DNA from: Bacillus sp. FJAT-49736
Lineage (GTDB): Bacteria; Bacillota; Bacilli; Bacillales; Bacillaceae_C
Assembly: GCF_018343615.1 (NCBI RefSeq)
Contig: NZ_JAGYPI010000001.1
Span: 1,928,193 to 1,992,192, forward strand
DNA: 64,000 nt
Reading direction: 5' to 3'
Part shown: positions 38,503-48,604 of the stretch, piece by piece
How the letters are laid out: each line of letters begins with the position of its first letter
Numbering within the stretch: the stretch's first letter is position 1
The notes under the pieces: generated by a model
The model's database searches: none
Seen by the model: only the letters and a program-made list of their open reading frames with translations
Told to the model about the DNA's origin: nothing
Program-made: the position numbers and the translations under genes

Positions 38503-38527
38503 TACAAGTTCCCCCTGAAGAAGTAAA

Positions 38528-38566
38528 TTTCAGGGGTATAATCAAATAATTGAATCACCCCTGAAA
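38528..38566 (-). terminator. Hairpin after obg
   Basis: A perfect 10-bp stem TTTCAGGGGT / ACCCCTGAAA with a 19-base loop between obg and pheB. The T run on the minus strand is poor, so it may attenuate rather than end transcription. Confidence 0.5.
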
Positions 38567-38573
38567 AATATTG

Positions 38574-39866
38574 TTATTCTACAAATTCAAATTCATATTC
38601 AAGAATTCGAACTATATCCCCATGCTCTGCCCCACGTTCTCTTAGTGCCTCATCAATTCCCATAGATCTCATTTGACGGGCAAACCTTCGTACTGATTCA
38701 TCATGATTAAAGTTCGTCATTTTGAACAGCTTTTCTAATTTTTCTCCTGAAACAACAAAGCTGCCGTCCGGATCTCTAGTAATGATAAATTCGTCCTCTT
38801 GCTTTTCATGTTTATATAAAACACGATGAACTCCTGCTTCTTCTTCTTTTATGTCATGAAGAGGGAACTCTGGGGTTGTCTCTAATAAATCAGCTATTGC
38901 AAATAACAAATCTCTCAAGCCTTGTCGAGTCACTGCTGAGATAGGAAATATCGGATAATCCTCTTGAAGCTGTTCTTTAAATAGCTTTAAGTTGTCCTCC
39001 GCCTCCGGGATATCCATCTTATTCGCTACAATGATCTGCGGTCTTTCCGTTAATCGTAAATTATATTCCTTTAGTTCTTGATTAATTGTAAGGTAATCTT
39101 GATACGGATCTCTGCCTTCCAATCCGGACATATCGATAACATGGACGATTACCCTTGTTCTCTCAATATGACGCAAGAATTGATGTCCTAGTCCTACACC
39201 TTGATGAGCACCTTCTATAAGCCCAGGTAAATCTGCCATTACAAAGCTTCTGGCATCCTCTGTTTCGACAACACCGAGGTTTGGCACAATGGTTGTAAAG
39301 TGGTACTCGGCAATTTTCGGCTTTGCTGCAGAAACAACGGATAATAGAGTTGATTTTCCGACACTTGGAAATCCAACTAAGCCAACATCCGCAAGCACCT
39401 TCAATTCAAGTACAATATATCTCTCCTGACCAGGTTCTCCATTTTCCGCTATTTCCGGAGCAGGATTTGCAGGTGTTGCAAATCGAGTATTTCCGCGGCC
39501 GCCTCTTCCACCTTTTGCCACGATTACTTGCTGTCCATGTTCTGTTAAGTCTGCGATTACTTCCTTTGTATCATCATCCATAACTACAGTACCAGGAGGA
39601 ACTTTTACAATCATATCTTCCGCACCACGACCGTGCTGGCCTTTTGACATTCCATGCTCCCCGCGTTTGCCTTTAAAATGGCGTTGATAACGGAAATCTA
39701 TCAATGTTCTTAAGCCTTCTTCTACTTGAAATATGACATTAGCTCCCCTGCCTCCATCACCGCCGGCAGGTCCGCCCTTCGGAACATATTTTTCTCGGCG
39801 GAAGGCTACCATACCATTTCCTCCATCGCCGCCTTTTACATAAATCTTGACTTGATCTACAAACAT
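38574..39866 (-). CDS. obg: GTPase Obg/CgtA
   Basis: A 430-residue ribosome-assembly and stress GTPase. The frame opens at 39890, but the ATG at 39866 ([20 protein letters not shown]) has AAGGTGG at suitable distance. Obg fold with glycine-rich repeats ([34 protein letters not shown], residues 1-158); G domain with G1 [10 protein letters not shown]3 [10 protein letters not shown]4 NKMD (about 159-330); C-terminal OCT domain to the end. In B. subtilis Obg is linked to the phosphorelay and is co-transcribed with spo0B, which lies directly upstream here too. Confidence 0.97.
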   Translation of the reverse strand: MFVDQVKIYVKGGDGGNGMVAFRREKYVPKGGPAGGDGGRGANVIFQVEEGLRTLIDFRYQRHFKGKRGEHGMSKGQHGRGAEDMIVKVPPGTVVMDDDTKEVIADLTEHGQQVIVAKGGRGGRGNTRFATPANPAPEIAENGEPGQERYIVLELKVLADVGLVGFPSVGKSTLLSVVSAAKPKIAEYHFTTIVPNLGVVETEDARSFVMADLPGLIEGAHQGVGLGHQFLRHIERTRVIVHVIDMSGLEGRDPYQDYLTINQELKEYNLRLTERPQIIVANKMDIPEAEDNLKLFKEQLQEDYPIFPISAVTRQGLRDLLFAIADLLETTPEFPLHDIKEEEAGVHRVLYKHEKQEDEFIITRDPDGSFVVSGEKLEKLFKMTNFNHDESVRRFARQMRSMGIDEALRERGAEHGDIVRILEYEFEFVE

Positions 39867-39915
39867 AGATGCACCACCTTTTTTTTGCATTTTTTTATGT
39901 AACTTTCCTTTTACG

Positions 39916-40443
39916 TTATAAAATCACTTCAGCATTCAATCTCTCTATGCTAATCTCATCGACCTTAACCACTTTTAAAATGGCTTCTTGTTCTGCAAAC
40001 CAATCCTCTATTGTCTGCTTATTATTTATTGTTCCGCTGAAATCAAAAAAGAATCGGATATTTTTATCCTGTAAATCAATAGAAATAGTTAAGTGGTTAT
40101 CGGCAAATGAAGCTACGCAGTTTTCTAATGTTTCAAAAAATGCCGTAATCCATCCCGAAAGTTTTTCGTCGTCGACTGGCCATGAACAAGATTCATCCAT
40201 TATTTCATATTCGATATGAAAGGGATGTCTCTCCCAATTAAAAGTTAGGAGGATTTCCGCAAATTTCGGAAGTTTTAAATTTGAAAGCTTCGTTTCTTGC
40301 TTTGCCTCCATCACAATCTCGTTCACTAACCGTTCAACCTGATCTATTTTATTAAGTGCAAGATTTCCTTTTATTAATTGCAATTTGTTCATCCAATCAT
40401 GTCGAGCATGACGCAGCACTTCCACAACCGTCCAATTATTCAT
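39916..40443 (-). CDS. spo0B: Sporulation initiation phosphotransferase Spo0B
   Basis: A 175-residue phosphorelay protein that carries phosphate from Spo0F to Spo0A. The helical hairpin holds the phospho-acceptor in [20 protein letters not shown]; the second His of HARHDWMN (about residue 15) matches the position of the active-site His of Spo0B. The C-terminal part is a degenerate ATPase-like domain. It is upstream of obg by about 50 bases. Shorter at the N-terminus than the B. subtilis protein as far as I recall. Confidence 0.92.
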   Translation of the reverse strand: MNNWTVVEVLRHARHDWMNKLQLIKGNLALNKIDQVERLVNEIVMEAKQETKLSNLKLPKFAEILLTFNWERHPFHIEYEIMDESCSWPVDDEKLSGWITAFFETLENCVASFADNHLTISIDLQDKNIRFFFDFSGTINNKQTIEDWFAEQEAILKVVKVDEISIERLNAEVIL

Positions 40444-40514
40444 TCTTTTTTCGTGCTCCCCTACTACATTTCAAATCATTACTTCTTGCTAGTATATCAA
40501 AAATGGAGAAGATA

Positions 40515-40675
40515 TGCATTACCTGAAAGACGCAGTCGCAAGACCATCGACGCTCAAACTGTAAAGTTTCGAGGGAAAATTTAGGACACCACAGTGTGGC
40601 AGTCAAGCTGAAGCTCTACCCGGGAGGAGACCGGTAGTTTGCCAGTCGATAGGACATGAAGTTTGACAGAGATAC
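40515..40675. repeat. Long-hairpin intergenic repeat, copy C (diverged)
   Basis: It fills most of the gap between spo0B and rpmA. Arms ATCGACGCTCAAACT (from 40549) and AGTTTGCCAGTCGAT (40636-40650) pair at their ends, a small central stem CCACA/TGTGG lies at 40591, and the right side holds GGGAGGAGAC just as copy B does (GGGAGGAGACGG). Overall order of parts equals copies A and B, but the arm sequence differs. Confidence 0.6.
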
Positions 40676-40718
40676 TGCTCATTTCTTTATTACACTTTTT
40701 ACTTTCTCAACATTAAAA

Positions 40719-40749
40719 AAACCCCAATCGGCTTAACGATCAGGGTTTT
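40719..40749 (-). terminator. Terminator of the rplU-prp-rpmA operon
   Basis: Stem of 13 bp (AAAACCCTGATCG with CGATTGGGGTTTT on the minus strand, wobble and mismatch allowed), followed on the minus strand by TTTTTTTAATG. Confidence 0.88.
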
Positions 40750-40756
40750 TGACGTA

Positions 40757-41390
<634 letters not shown>

Positions 41391-41402
41391 GCTCTGTCAC
41401 CC

Positions 41403-41711
41403 TTAGGCATTGATTTTTTCAATGACAACCTTTGTATATGGTTGACGGTGACCTTGCTTTTTATGATAGTTTTTCTTTGCCTTGTATTTGAAAACTACAA
41501 GTTTCTTTTGACGTCCTTGCTTTTCAACTTTAGCTGTAACAGTAGCTCCAGCAACAACTGGGCTTCCTACCTTTACAGTTTCTCCGCCTACGAAAAGAAC
41601 TTTGTCAAATGTAACTGTTTCGCCTTCAGAAGCAGCTAATTTTTCTACGAAAATAGCTTGGCCTTCCTCAACTTTGATTTGTTTTCCGCCAGTTTCAATA
41701 ATTGCGTACAT
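41403..41711 (-). CDS. rplU: Ribosomal protein bL21
   Basis: A 102-residue 50S protein: [20 protein letters not shown] at the start and [20 protein letters not shown] near the end, both diagnostic. It is first in the rplU-prp-rpmA operon and preceded by a structured leader and a good promoter. Confidence 0.98.
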   Translation of the reverse strand: MYAIIETGGKQIKVEEGQAIFVEKLAASEGETVTFDKVLFVGGETVKVGSPVVAGATVTAKVEKQGRQKKLVVFKYKAKKNYHKKQGHRQPYTKVVIEKINA

Positions 41712-41825
41712 ATCTGCACCTCCTCAAATAAACTCAGACTCGCCAATTGCAGGCGTTTCGCTAATAAAAAGCAAAAACTTATAACCTGAACTGTGCGGTT
41801 GTAGCACGGGTGCTACAAACATAAC
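41712..41825 (-). promoter_or_regulatory. L21 ribosomal protein leader RNA
   Basis: The 5' untranslated region holds a hairpin GTAGCACCCGTGCTAC, then a GCGAAACGCC...GGCGAGTCTGAG region just before GAGGAGGTGCAG, the ribosome site. This pattern matches the L21 leader known from low-GC Gram-positive bacteria, thought to give autoregulation by L21. Exact fold not computed. Confidence 0.75.
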
Positions 41826-41831
41826 ATTAAA

Positions 41832-41860
41832 ATCCTAACATATTGATAGATTTATGTCAA
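41832..41860 (-). promoter_or_regulatory. Promoter of rplU-prp-rpmA
   Basis: On the minus strand: -35 TTGACA (41855-41860), 17 bases, -10 TAGGAT (41832-41837) with an upstream TG. The -35 box begins 3 bases after the rng stop codon. Confidence 0.8.
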
Positions 41861-41862
41861 GG

Positions 41863-43335
41863 TCATCTTCCAGATAGAATGTCTTCTTTCGTTCCGAATT
41901 GACGAATAAAATACACGGGCGATGAATTCCAAATTACTTTAAATATTATTTTAATATGCAAATGCTGCTCCAACCTTACTAAATGAACATTTTGCTCTCC
42001 GCAAAAGATATTTTTCACATTTTCTGTTAATTCAACAAGTACTGCTTCGTGATCTTTAAATGGTTTTTCCCATAATTCTCGTTCCAAACGAAAAGCCATG
42101 GTTTCTGCACTATAAATCTTACCTTTGCCACTACAGACAGGGCATGTTGACATTACCGTTTCAGGAAGCGATTTTTTTGTTTTTTTTCTTGTGATTTGCA
42201 ATATACCAAGCTCCGTGAACCCGACGATACGGGAATACCTCGTGTCCTTGCTTAGCTCTTTTGTTAAAACATCCACTACTTGTTGCTGATGTGCTCCTTT
42301 TTTCATATCGATAAAATCAACTAATATAATTCCACCGTAGTTCCGAATGGACAGCTGTCTGCCAATCTCCTTAGCGGCCAAAATATTGGTCTTTAATACG
42401 GTGTCCTGGAGATTTTCTCGTCCCGTATACTTACCTGTGTTAACGTCCACAATAACCAATGCTTCTGTTTCATCTATTACAATGTAGGAACCATTGCTTA
42501 ACCATACGATTCTTTTTAAGCCATTTTCAATATCCCCTTCAACATTAAAGGCAGAAAAGATATTTTGGTCCTCTTGGTATAACGAAAACTCCCATTTTAG
42601 TCCATCTATATTTAAAGTTTTTTCTTGTAGAACTTTGATGGCAGTAGAGTCATTTACTACTACCTTTCCTTCCTTAAGCCTTACCATTTCATGTAAAACC
42701 TCTTCAAAGAAGATTGGCTTTTCCCATAATATGGTCGGATGCTTGTGATTTTTTGCCAAATGAATAATCTCCGAATATTGGCTCCGAAGCTGTTGCAATT
42801 CTTGCGCCCATTCCTTTTCATTGCCGCTGACAGCCTCTGTTCTAATGATAAATCCCTCATGCACTTTTTTATTTGCATAAGCAATTTCCTGCCATTTTTC
42901 ACGTGCAGCTTTATCCGCTTTTTTTGAAACAGCAATATAATCCCCTTCTGGTAAATAGACCATTCTTTCCCCGGAAAGTTCAATTATTGCTGTCAGCAGC
43001 GGACCTTTTAAATCTGTTTCGTCCTTTTTAACCTGTACGATTATTTTTTGACCTTCCTGGATAAATTTTGATATTGGCATTGCTTCTTTATTTAGGTTCG
43101 GGTTTTGTATATACAAAGGGAGCTGATCCCGATGCAAATACCCATTTTTCCCTACACCAATATCAACGAAAGCTGCATTCATACCTACCTTTACATCGAC
43201 CACCTTACCTAAATAAATATTCCCTACTTTTGATTGGTCGGTCGGCTGTTGAATACTAATCTTTGTTACTATATTATTTTCAATTACACCAAATCGTTTT
43301 TCCCTATATTTATAATCCATTATTATTTGATTCAT
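41863..43335 (-). CDS. rng: Ribonuclease E/G family protein
   Basis: About 490 residues of an endoribonuclease that processes or decays RNA. The frame opens at 43395, but ATG at 43335 (MNQIIMDYKYREKRFGVIEN) follows AGGTG. S1-like domain KVGNIYLGKVVDVKVGMNAA to GKNGYLHRDQL (about 38-120 with insert), catalytic Asp motifs IDETEALVIVDVNTGKYTG and IILVDFIDMKK (metal-binding Asp pairs, about 285-340), and the zinc-link CPVCSGKG near 415. B. subtilis has no RNase E/G, but many other Bacillaceae do, at this rplU-spoIVFB site. Confidence 0.93.
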   Translation of the reverse strand: MNQIIMDYKYREKRFGVIENNIVTKISIQQPTDQSKVGNIYLGKVVDVKVGMNAAFVDIGVGKNGYLHRDQLPLYIQNPNLNKEAMPISKFIQEGQKIIVQVKKDETDLKGPLLTAIIELSGERMVYLPEGDYIAVSKKADKAAREKWQEIAYANKKVHEGFIIRTEAVSGNEKEWAQELQQLRSQYSEIIHLAKNHKHPTILWEKPIFFEEVLHEMVRLKEGKVVVNDSTAIKVLQEKTLNIDGLKWEFSLYQEDQNIFSAFNVEGDIENGLKRIVWLSNGSYIVIDETEALVIVDVNTGKYTGRENLQDTVLKTNILAAKEIGRQLSIRNYGGIILVDFIDMKKGAHQQQVVDVLTKELSKDTRYSRIVGFTELGILQITRKKTKKSLPETVMSTCPVCSGKGKIYSAETMAFRLERELWEKPFKDHEAVLVELTENVKNIFCGEQNVHLVRLEQHLHIKIIFKVIWNSSPVYFIRQFGTKEDILSGR

Positions 43336-43563
43336 TTTCTTGCACCTGCCAAGACAACTTTTTAAAAGCATCATTGCTTCTATTCGCCTCAACATTATAC
43401 ACCATTTTCACTATTTATTAATAATGGCTATTGTCATACTGATTAGCTTCTTGTAAGAAAAGCTTAATGTCAGGCAACCTTTTTTAAAAAAATTATTCAT
43501 TTTCCCTTGAATTAGGATGGATTAAAAGTTTTTCTTCTAGCCAACAAAATAAAAGAAAAAGCC

Positions 43564-44430
43564 TTAATAAACATACATTATATCCTTAATTTTCGCTGTA
43601 ACCATTTTTTCAGCAAAATAGGCATGAAGCAATTCATTTTCGTCGAGCTTTCCCATTTCCTGCCCATCATTCTCTACAATTAAAGGATGTTTGCTACCAC
43701 GCTGAAATTGTTCCAGCACTTCAAACAAAAATGCATTACTGTCCACCACAATCGGCTTTAGACCTTTAATACCATTCTTTCTTCCGTAATATCTTTCGAG
43801 CAGAAATCGAATAAATACATACCGTATTTGTTTCCATTCAAGCCATAGAGATACATAGAGGTAGATAACCACCACCCAGATATTTAAATTAAACGGAGAA
43901 AGAAAAAGAGAAATGAGATGAAATAATACTAGGAAGATAAATGAGCTTAAGATGCTCAATCGAAATGCTTGTAAATATGGAATATGCCTCGAAAATAGTA
44001 GCTGCAAAAGCTTCCCCCCATCCAAAGGCCAGATTGGTAAAAGATTAAACAACAGGATCATCACATTGAATTCCATAAACATATGAAATAGATGACTAGA
44101 TATAGCATCCAAACTCCATAATAGAAATGCTAGAGCTCCAAGCCACACATGCTGTAGGGGTCCAGCTAAAATAACTAAAAATTCCTCCTTTAAAGGGCGA
44201 TTTCCATGCTCATCCATTTCCGCGACTCCGCCAAATGGAAGAATGGAAATTTTCTTAATTCGCCACGAAAAAAAATGGGCCATTATCCCATGACCCATTT
44301 CATGGACGAAAAGAATAAATAAGAGGGTTAGCATTTCATAAAACCTTGCTGTTATTACAGCTACCCCCATCACAATCCAAAATAATGGATGAATATGAAT
44401 TTTACGAAGAATATTTAGCATACTATTCAA
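43564..44430 (-). CDS. spoIVFB: SpoIVFB, intramembrane protease for pro-sigma-K
   Basis: A 288-residue site-2-type zinc protease with about six spans in the mother-cell membrane round the forespore. Zinc motif HEMGHGIMAH (HExxH, about residue 43) and the second ligand NLLPIWPLDGG (about 137). It cuts pro-sigma-K when released from BofA/SpoIVFA inhibition. Likely start is TTG at 44430 after AGGTGATAAAA; an ATG lies three codons later but is too far from it. It overlaps spoIVFA by 8 bases. Confidence 0.95.
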   Translation of the reverse strand: MNSMLNILRKIHIHPLFWIVMGVAVITARFYEMLTLLFILFVHEMGHGIMAHFFSWRIKKISILPFGGVAEMDEHGNRPLKEEFLVILAGPLQHVWLGALAFLLWSLDAISSHLFHMFMEFNVMILLFNLLPIWPLDGGKLLQLLFSRHIPYLQAFRLSILSSFIFLVLFHLISLFLSPFNLNIWVVVIYLYVSLWLEWKQIRYVFIRFLLERYYGRKNGIKGLKPIVVDSNAFLFEVLEQFQRGSKHPLIVENDGQEMGKLDENELLHAYFAEKMVTAKIKDIMYVY

Positions 44431-45199
44431 ATTTTATCACCTGTATTGGATCAATAAATGTCTCGCCTTTTTTTATGGCAAAATAAAACTCGCCTCTTGT
44501 CCCATCATCCTTACTGGATACTGTACCTAATTTGGTTCCAGCTGCTACCTCTTGATAAACCTTCACATTAATGGCCTTTAAATTTCCATACCATGATTCC
44601 GTTTTATCTGAATGCTGGATAATTACCGTATTTCCTAGTTCATCCTTTTTTCCGGCATATACTATTCTTCCACTATCCATTGATTTGACAGCTTCATTAT
44701 TTTTCGTTTCAATCATGACACCGCGCCCATCGGAGGAAAAGTTAGTTAGAACCTTACCAGATGCGGCAAGATCATATTCTGGTTTTACATTATTTTTTTG
44801 ATTATCCTTCTTTTGAATAGGTAAAAACGCTAAAGGCTTTCCAAACTTTTTCTCATACCAATCTGATACTGCCGCAAATTGAAATTCCTTTTCCATTACC
44901 TGGTTCACCATATTTCTTGCATCATGAAAAACACCTGACTGAGACTTAAAGATGATCGCAACTGCAAGTACTAATAGCGCAGATGCAAGGATTTTAAATA
45001 AAAACATTTCTTTATTCCAGAGGGGATGAACTCTATCGGCAGGAGGTTCGGTTTCGAATATAGTCGTTTCTCCCTGCTCATCCCATACATTTTGATTGAA
45101 GGATAATGGACTTTCTGGTTTTTTTGTTTGTGTTGGCTTAAGCTTTTTTCTTCTCTCAATTTGTTTCCTAATCTCATCTGCACGATTTCCCACAATCAC
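44423..45199 (-). CDS. spoIVFA: SpoIVFA, regulator of SpoIVFB
   Basis: A 258-residue single-span membrane protein (FLFKILASALLVLAVAIIF, about 78-96) with a C-terminal M23/LytM-type domain (GRGVMIETKNNEAVKSMDSG onward) that lies in the intermembrane space and is cut by SpoIVB. The M23 zinc ligands do not look complete, as expected for a regulator. Start is GTG at 45199 after AAGGAG, or GTG at 45193, which gives GNRADEIRKQIERRKKL aligned with the B. subtilis start. Forms an operon with spoIVFB. Confidence 0.93.
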   Translation of the reverse strand: MIVGNRADEIRKQIERRKKLKPTQTKKPESPLSFNQNVWDEQGETTIFETEPPADRVHPLWNKEMFLFKILASALLVLAVAIIFKSQSGVFHDARNMVNQVMEKEFQFAAVSDWYEKKFGKPLAFLPIQKKDNQKNNVKPEYDLAASGKVLTNFSSDGRGVMIETKNNEAVKSMDSGRIVYAGKKDELGNTVIIQHSDKTESWYGNLKAINVKVYQEVAAGTKLGTVSSKDDGTRGEFYFAIKKGETFIDPIQVIKFE

Positions 45200-45298
45200 C
45201 CTGCTCCTTTTTTTCTATTTACTCTAATGTATGAGTTGTCCACTTTTGTTATGACAAGCCTTCAAATATCCCAAAGAAATTTTTCAAAATAATAGGGT

Positions 45299-45335
45299 AA
45301 AAAAAAAGAAACTGACATAAAAGTCAATCTCTTTT
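45299..45335 (-). terminator. Terminator after minD
   Basis: On the minus strand GAGATTGAC TTTTAT GTCAGTTTC, with wobble, followed by TTTTTTTTT. It separates minC-minD from the spoIVF operon. Confidence 0.75.
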
Positions 45336-45442
45336 TCATTTTAAAAGATTATTTTATTTAACCTTGTGAATAACTTTTTTAACATATTGTCTACGACGAG
45401 CGCAAACAGCAATCGGTTAGCGGCACGATGCGCAATTGTTCT

Positions 45443-46246
45443 TTATTTAACACCAAATAACTTTTTGATTTTGGTGAACATGCCTGATTTGTTATCTTCA
45501 ATCGCCTGAAGAGGTACAGATTCTCCTAGAATTCTTCGCGCTATATTTCGATAAGCAATTGATGCTTTGCTATTAGGATTTAATGCAATCGGTTCACCTT
45601 GGTTCGCAGAACGAATAACCTCATCATCATCCATTACAATTCCGATTAGGTCAATAGATAAATGAGTGGTAATCTCATCAATGTCCAACATATCACCATT
45701 TGACATCATATGATTTCGAATTCTATTAATGATTAATTTAGGAGGGTCAATATGCTCCTCTTTTTCTAGTAATCCAATTATTCTATCTGCATCACGTACA
45801 GCTGATTTCTCCGGGGTTGTAACGACAATAGCCCTTTGGGCACCGGCAACTGCATTTTTGTAGCCCTGTTCAATTCCGGCAGGACAATCAATAATAATAT
45901 AATCATACTCTTGTCTTAGCTCACCAACTAGTACCTTCATCTGTTCTGGAGTAACCGCAGATTTATCACTTGTTTGTGCAGCAGGAAGAAGAAACAGCTT
46001 GTCATCAAAGCGCTTATCTTTTACTAATGCCTGGTGAATTTTGCATCTTCCCTCTACTACGTCTACTAAATCATATATGATACGATTTTCAAGGCCTAAA
46101 ACGACATCAAGGTTCCTGAGACCGATATCGGTATCAATCAAACAAACCTTCTTCCCCTGTAATGCAAGAGCTGTACCGAGATTCGCCGATGTGGTCGTTT
46201 TCCCAACTCCTCCTTTACCGGAAGTAATTACAATCGCCTCACCCAT
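45443..46246 (-). CDS. minD: Septum site-determining ATPase MinD
   Basis: A 267-residue membrane-associated ATPase that recruits MinC. Deviant Walker A GKGGVGKTTTSAN (residues 10-22), switch motifs DTDIGLRNLDVVLG and DCPAGIEQGY; the C-terminal amphipathic membrane-targeting helix is SGMFTKIKKLFGVK. It follows minC by 2 bases. Confidence 0.97.
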   Translation of the reverse strand: MGEAIVITSGKGGVGKTTTSANLGTALALQGKKVCLIDTDIGLRNLDVVLGLENRIIYDLVDVVEGRCKIHQALVKDKRFDDKLFLLPAAQTSDKSAVTPEQMKVLVGELRQEYDYIIIDCPAGIEQGYKNAVAGAQRAIVVTTPEKSAVRDADRIIGLLEKEEHIDPPKLIINRIRNHMMSNGDMLDIDEITTHLSIDLIGIVMDDDEVIRSANQGEPIALNPNSKASIAYRNIARRILGESVPLQAIEDNKSGMFTKIKKLFGVK

Positions 46247-46248
46247 GA

Positions 46249-46929
46249 TTAGTATCCCCCTTCAAATCTATTAATATTTGGTCTAAGATGTCTTAAAACT
46301 TGCAGTCGATCAATGACGATGTGATTGGAATCGTCTATATATGCACATTCCATTTCATGCTGGTCCTCTTTATCATAATGGTCAGGGGCTCGATTTAAAC
46401 AATCTGCAATACGTAATTGTGATGGAACCATAACACTTGCCGCTATGACTGCTTCTCTCATACCGTTAACACCAGCGTGGGCAATACCTTTTAAAGCACC
46501 TAGAACAAAAATATTGCCTCCTGCTAAAACAGTACCACCTGGGTTAACATCGCCAACCAGCAATAAATCTCCGGGAACCTGCAATACTTGTCCGGATCTT
46601 ACGATAGTGGTAATAGAAAGGATATCATTATCCTCACGAATCCTTTTCGCTTCTGATTTCGTGATAACATTACTAATAATATCCCCAACTACTAAATTAC
46701 GTTTGTTCCTTACAAGCTCTTTTAACTCTTCCTCTTGCTCGGGTGTTAGATAGCGGTTCCCTATTTGTATCTTTACAGATATAAGCGGACTTTCTTCATC
46801 TTCAATATGATGAAGTAATAGCTTTTCTTCTAATTCGTTTTTTAGGTCAGTATAGGAACATTGATCATTTAAATGAAGCGTTAATCCATCCTTCGTTCCC
46901 TTTATCATGACATTATGTGTCTTTTTCAT
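46249..46929 (-). CDS. minC: Septum site-determining protein MinC
   Basis: A 226-residue FtsZ antagonist. N-terminal domain ([20 protein letters not shown], residues 7-100) and the C-terminal beta-helix ([20 protein letters not shown] to [15 protein letters not shown]) that binds MinD. It lies 130 bases downstream of mreD, consistent with an mreBCD-minCD cluster as in B. subtilis. Confidence 0.96.
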   Translation of the reverse strand: MKKTHNVMIKGTKDGLTLHLNDQCSYTDLKNELEEKLLLHHIEDEESPLISVKIQIGNRYLTPEQEEELKELVRNKRNLVVGDIISNVITKSEAKRIREDNDILSITTIVRSGQVLQVPGDLLLVGDVNPGGTVLAGGNIFVLGALKGIAHAGVNGMREAVIAASVMVPSQLRIADCLNRAPDHYDKEDQHEMECAYIDDSNHIVIDRLQVLRHLRPNINRFEGGY

Positions 46930-47062
46930 CGCAAAATGCTCACCTCAGTGGCTTATTAATTCGACAAATAGTAACGAAATTCCTTTTTTATAAACTATAT
47001 TGGTTATAAATACAAAAACTAACAATCTTTAAGATAGTGCACTAAAGAAGGAACTATAAACA

Positions 47063-47581
47063 TTATTCATCCAGAACTTCCTTCTTCATTCGCAGAAGCC
47101 ATTTTCGCAGCGGATAAAAAATAATGAAATAAAATACTAGATTTAAGATTAGAGTTGAAAGTAATCTTTCGTTTAGAAAATCAATTGCTGACATAGATGT
47201 TTTTAAAATCAAAATATTCAAACCATATACAATAAATTCCGCTATGGCTATGTTTAATAGGGTCACAAGCGCAGAAACAAATAGATTCGATTGCAAAACC
47301 TTCATTAGTGTAGAGGTTATATAAACCACTAAAGGAAAGACAAATAAATAAATACCTAAAATTCCAGTATAGAAGGCATCAAATAATAAGCCGAAAATAA
47401 AGGCATAAAGGATTGTGCGATTCCGAACATAATAAATCCCCATCAAAATTAGCACAACTAAGAGGAAATGGGGCACAAAAATTTTATGGATCCCAAATAA
47501 GCCGTTTGGAAAATATTCCACAAACAAGCTTTCAAATATAAAACAAACACTTAAAATAAGAGGAAGAACAATACGTTTCAT
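47063..47581 (-). CDS. mreD: Rod shape-determining protein MreD
   Basis: A 172-residue membrane protein with about five spans (LPLILSVCFIFESLFVEYFP at the start). The family stretch FIFGLLFDAFYTGILGIYLF is at about 62-81. It works with MreB and MreC in the elongation complex. Its start overlaps the mreC stop by one base. Confidence 0.94.
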   Translation of the reverse strand: MKRIVLPLILSVCFIFESLFVEYFPNGLFGIHKIFVPHFLLVVLILMGIYYVRNRTILYAFIFGLLFDAFYTGILGIYLFVFPLVVYITSTLMKVLQSNLFVSALVTLLNIAIAEFIVYGLNILILKTSMSAIDFLNERLLSTLILNLVFYFIIFYPLRKWLLRMKKEVLDE

Positions 47582-48456
47582 TATTGTCCCCCCCCATTAA
47601 TATCTGTCATTCCTTTATCGACTGAACTTTTTACTACCATAACATGTTCAATATCATAAAAGTCGGCAGCAGGCTTCACGTAAGCAGTTTGCGTTAAGCC
47701 GTTCTCATCTGGGACTAGCTTCTCTACAGTACCAATAGGAAGTCCTTTTGGAAAAATGTCAGCTAAACCAGATGTAAAGACGCTAACACCTTTTTTAATT
47801 TTTAAATCATACGGAATCCCTTTTAACAGCAATACTTTTTCCGATTGGTCATATCCTTCAATCGTTCCGTAGATAGCCTTCTTTTGATCGCCTATAAGCG
47901 CTGCTGAAATTCTATTCTTAGGATTTACGGCACTTAGTAATTCGACAGTAGAATATAGGGCAGAAACACTTTTAACCTTTCCGACAAAACCTTCAGAAGT
48001 TATGACGGCCATGTTTTCTTTAATACCGCTTGTTTTCCCTTTGTTAATAATAATATGCTCATACCATTGATCAGGATTTCGGGCAATTACAGTAGCTTGT
48101 ATGGTTGTGTAAGCACTTAAATCATCTTTTTTATCTAGTATTTTACGTAATTTATCATTATCATCTTTTAAAATACTTACTTCAGAACTTAGCTGTGATA
48201 ATTGATCAATTCGTGCTTTTAGCTTTTTATTCTCTGTATATGTATGTTGAATATCACTAATACTACCAAAGAAATCTCTCACACTATTTGCAGGTACCGA
48301 AATGATTGTTTGTCCAAATCCTACGACATCCTTTAAAAATTGCTCCGGCTTGGATAGATGGCCGCGTTCACGTATAGAATATCCTATCAATGCCACGAGA
48401 AGTATGATACTGATGAGCAAAATAATCAGCCGTTTATTTAGAAAAAATTGTGGCAT
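47581..48456 (-). CDS. mreC: Rod shape-determining protein MreC
   Basis: A 291-residue protein with one N-terminal span (LIILLISIILLVALIGYSI), a coiled coil (about 70-110, KLKARIDQLSQLSSEVSILK) and the double beta-barrel extracytoplasmic domain (VIARNPDQWYEHIIINKGKT onward). It links MreB inside to peptidoglycan synthesis outside. Confidence 0.95.
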   Translation of the reverse strand: MPQFFLNKRLIILLISIILLVALIGYSIRERGHLSKPEQFLKDVVGFGQTIISVPANSVRDFFGSISDIQHTYTENKKLKARIDQLSQLSSEVSILKDDNDKLRKILDKKDDLSAYTTIQATVIARNPDQWYEHIIINKGKTSGIKENMAVITSEGFVGKVKSVSALYSTVELLSAVNPKNRISAALIGDQKKAIYGTIEGYDQSEKVLLLKGIPYDLKIKKGVSVFTSGLADIFPKGLPIGTVEKLVPDENGLTQTAYVKPAADFYDIEHVMVVKSSVDKGMTDINGGGQ

Positions 48457-48565
48457 GCTGTGTACACCTCATTAAAAATAATCCTTATCATTAAAAATTC
48501 CACTGCTATTTTTCCATAGCTATTATACCATACAATATATTGATATAAATCAGAAAGAAAAAATT

Positions 48566-48595
48566 GGCCGGTAGACATTTCGAGTTCTATCGGCC
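48566..48595 (-). terminator. Hairpin between mreB and mreC
   Basis: Stem GGCCGATAGA / TCTACCGGCC with one mismatch, followed on the minus strand by AATTTTTTC. It may partly terminate mreB transcription and so keep mreCD expression lower. Confidence 0.65.
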
Positions 48596-48604
48596 GTATT
48601 TATG

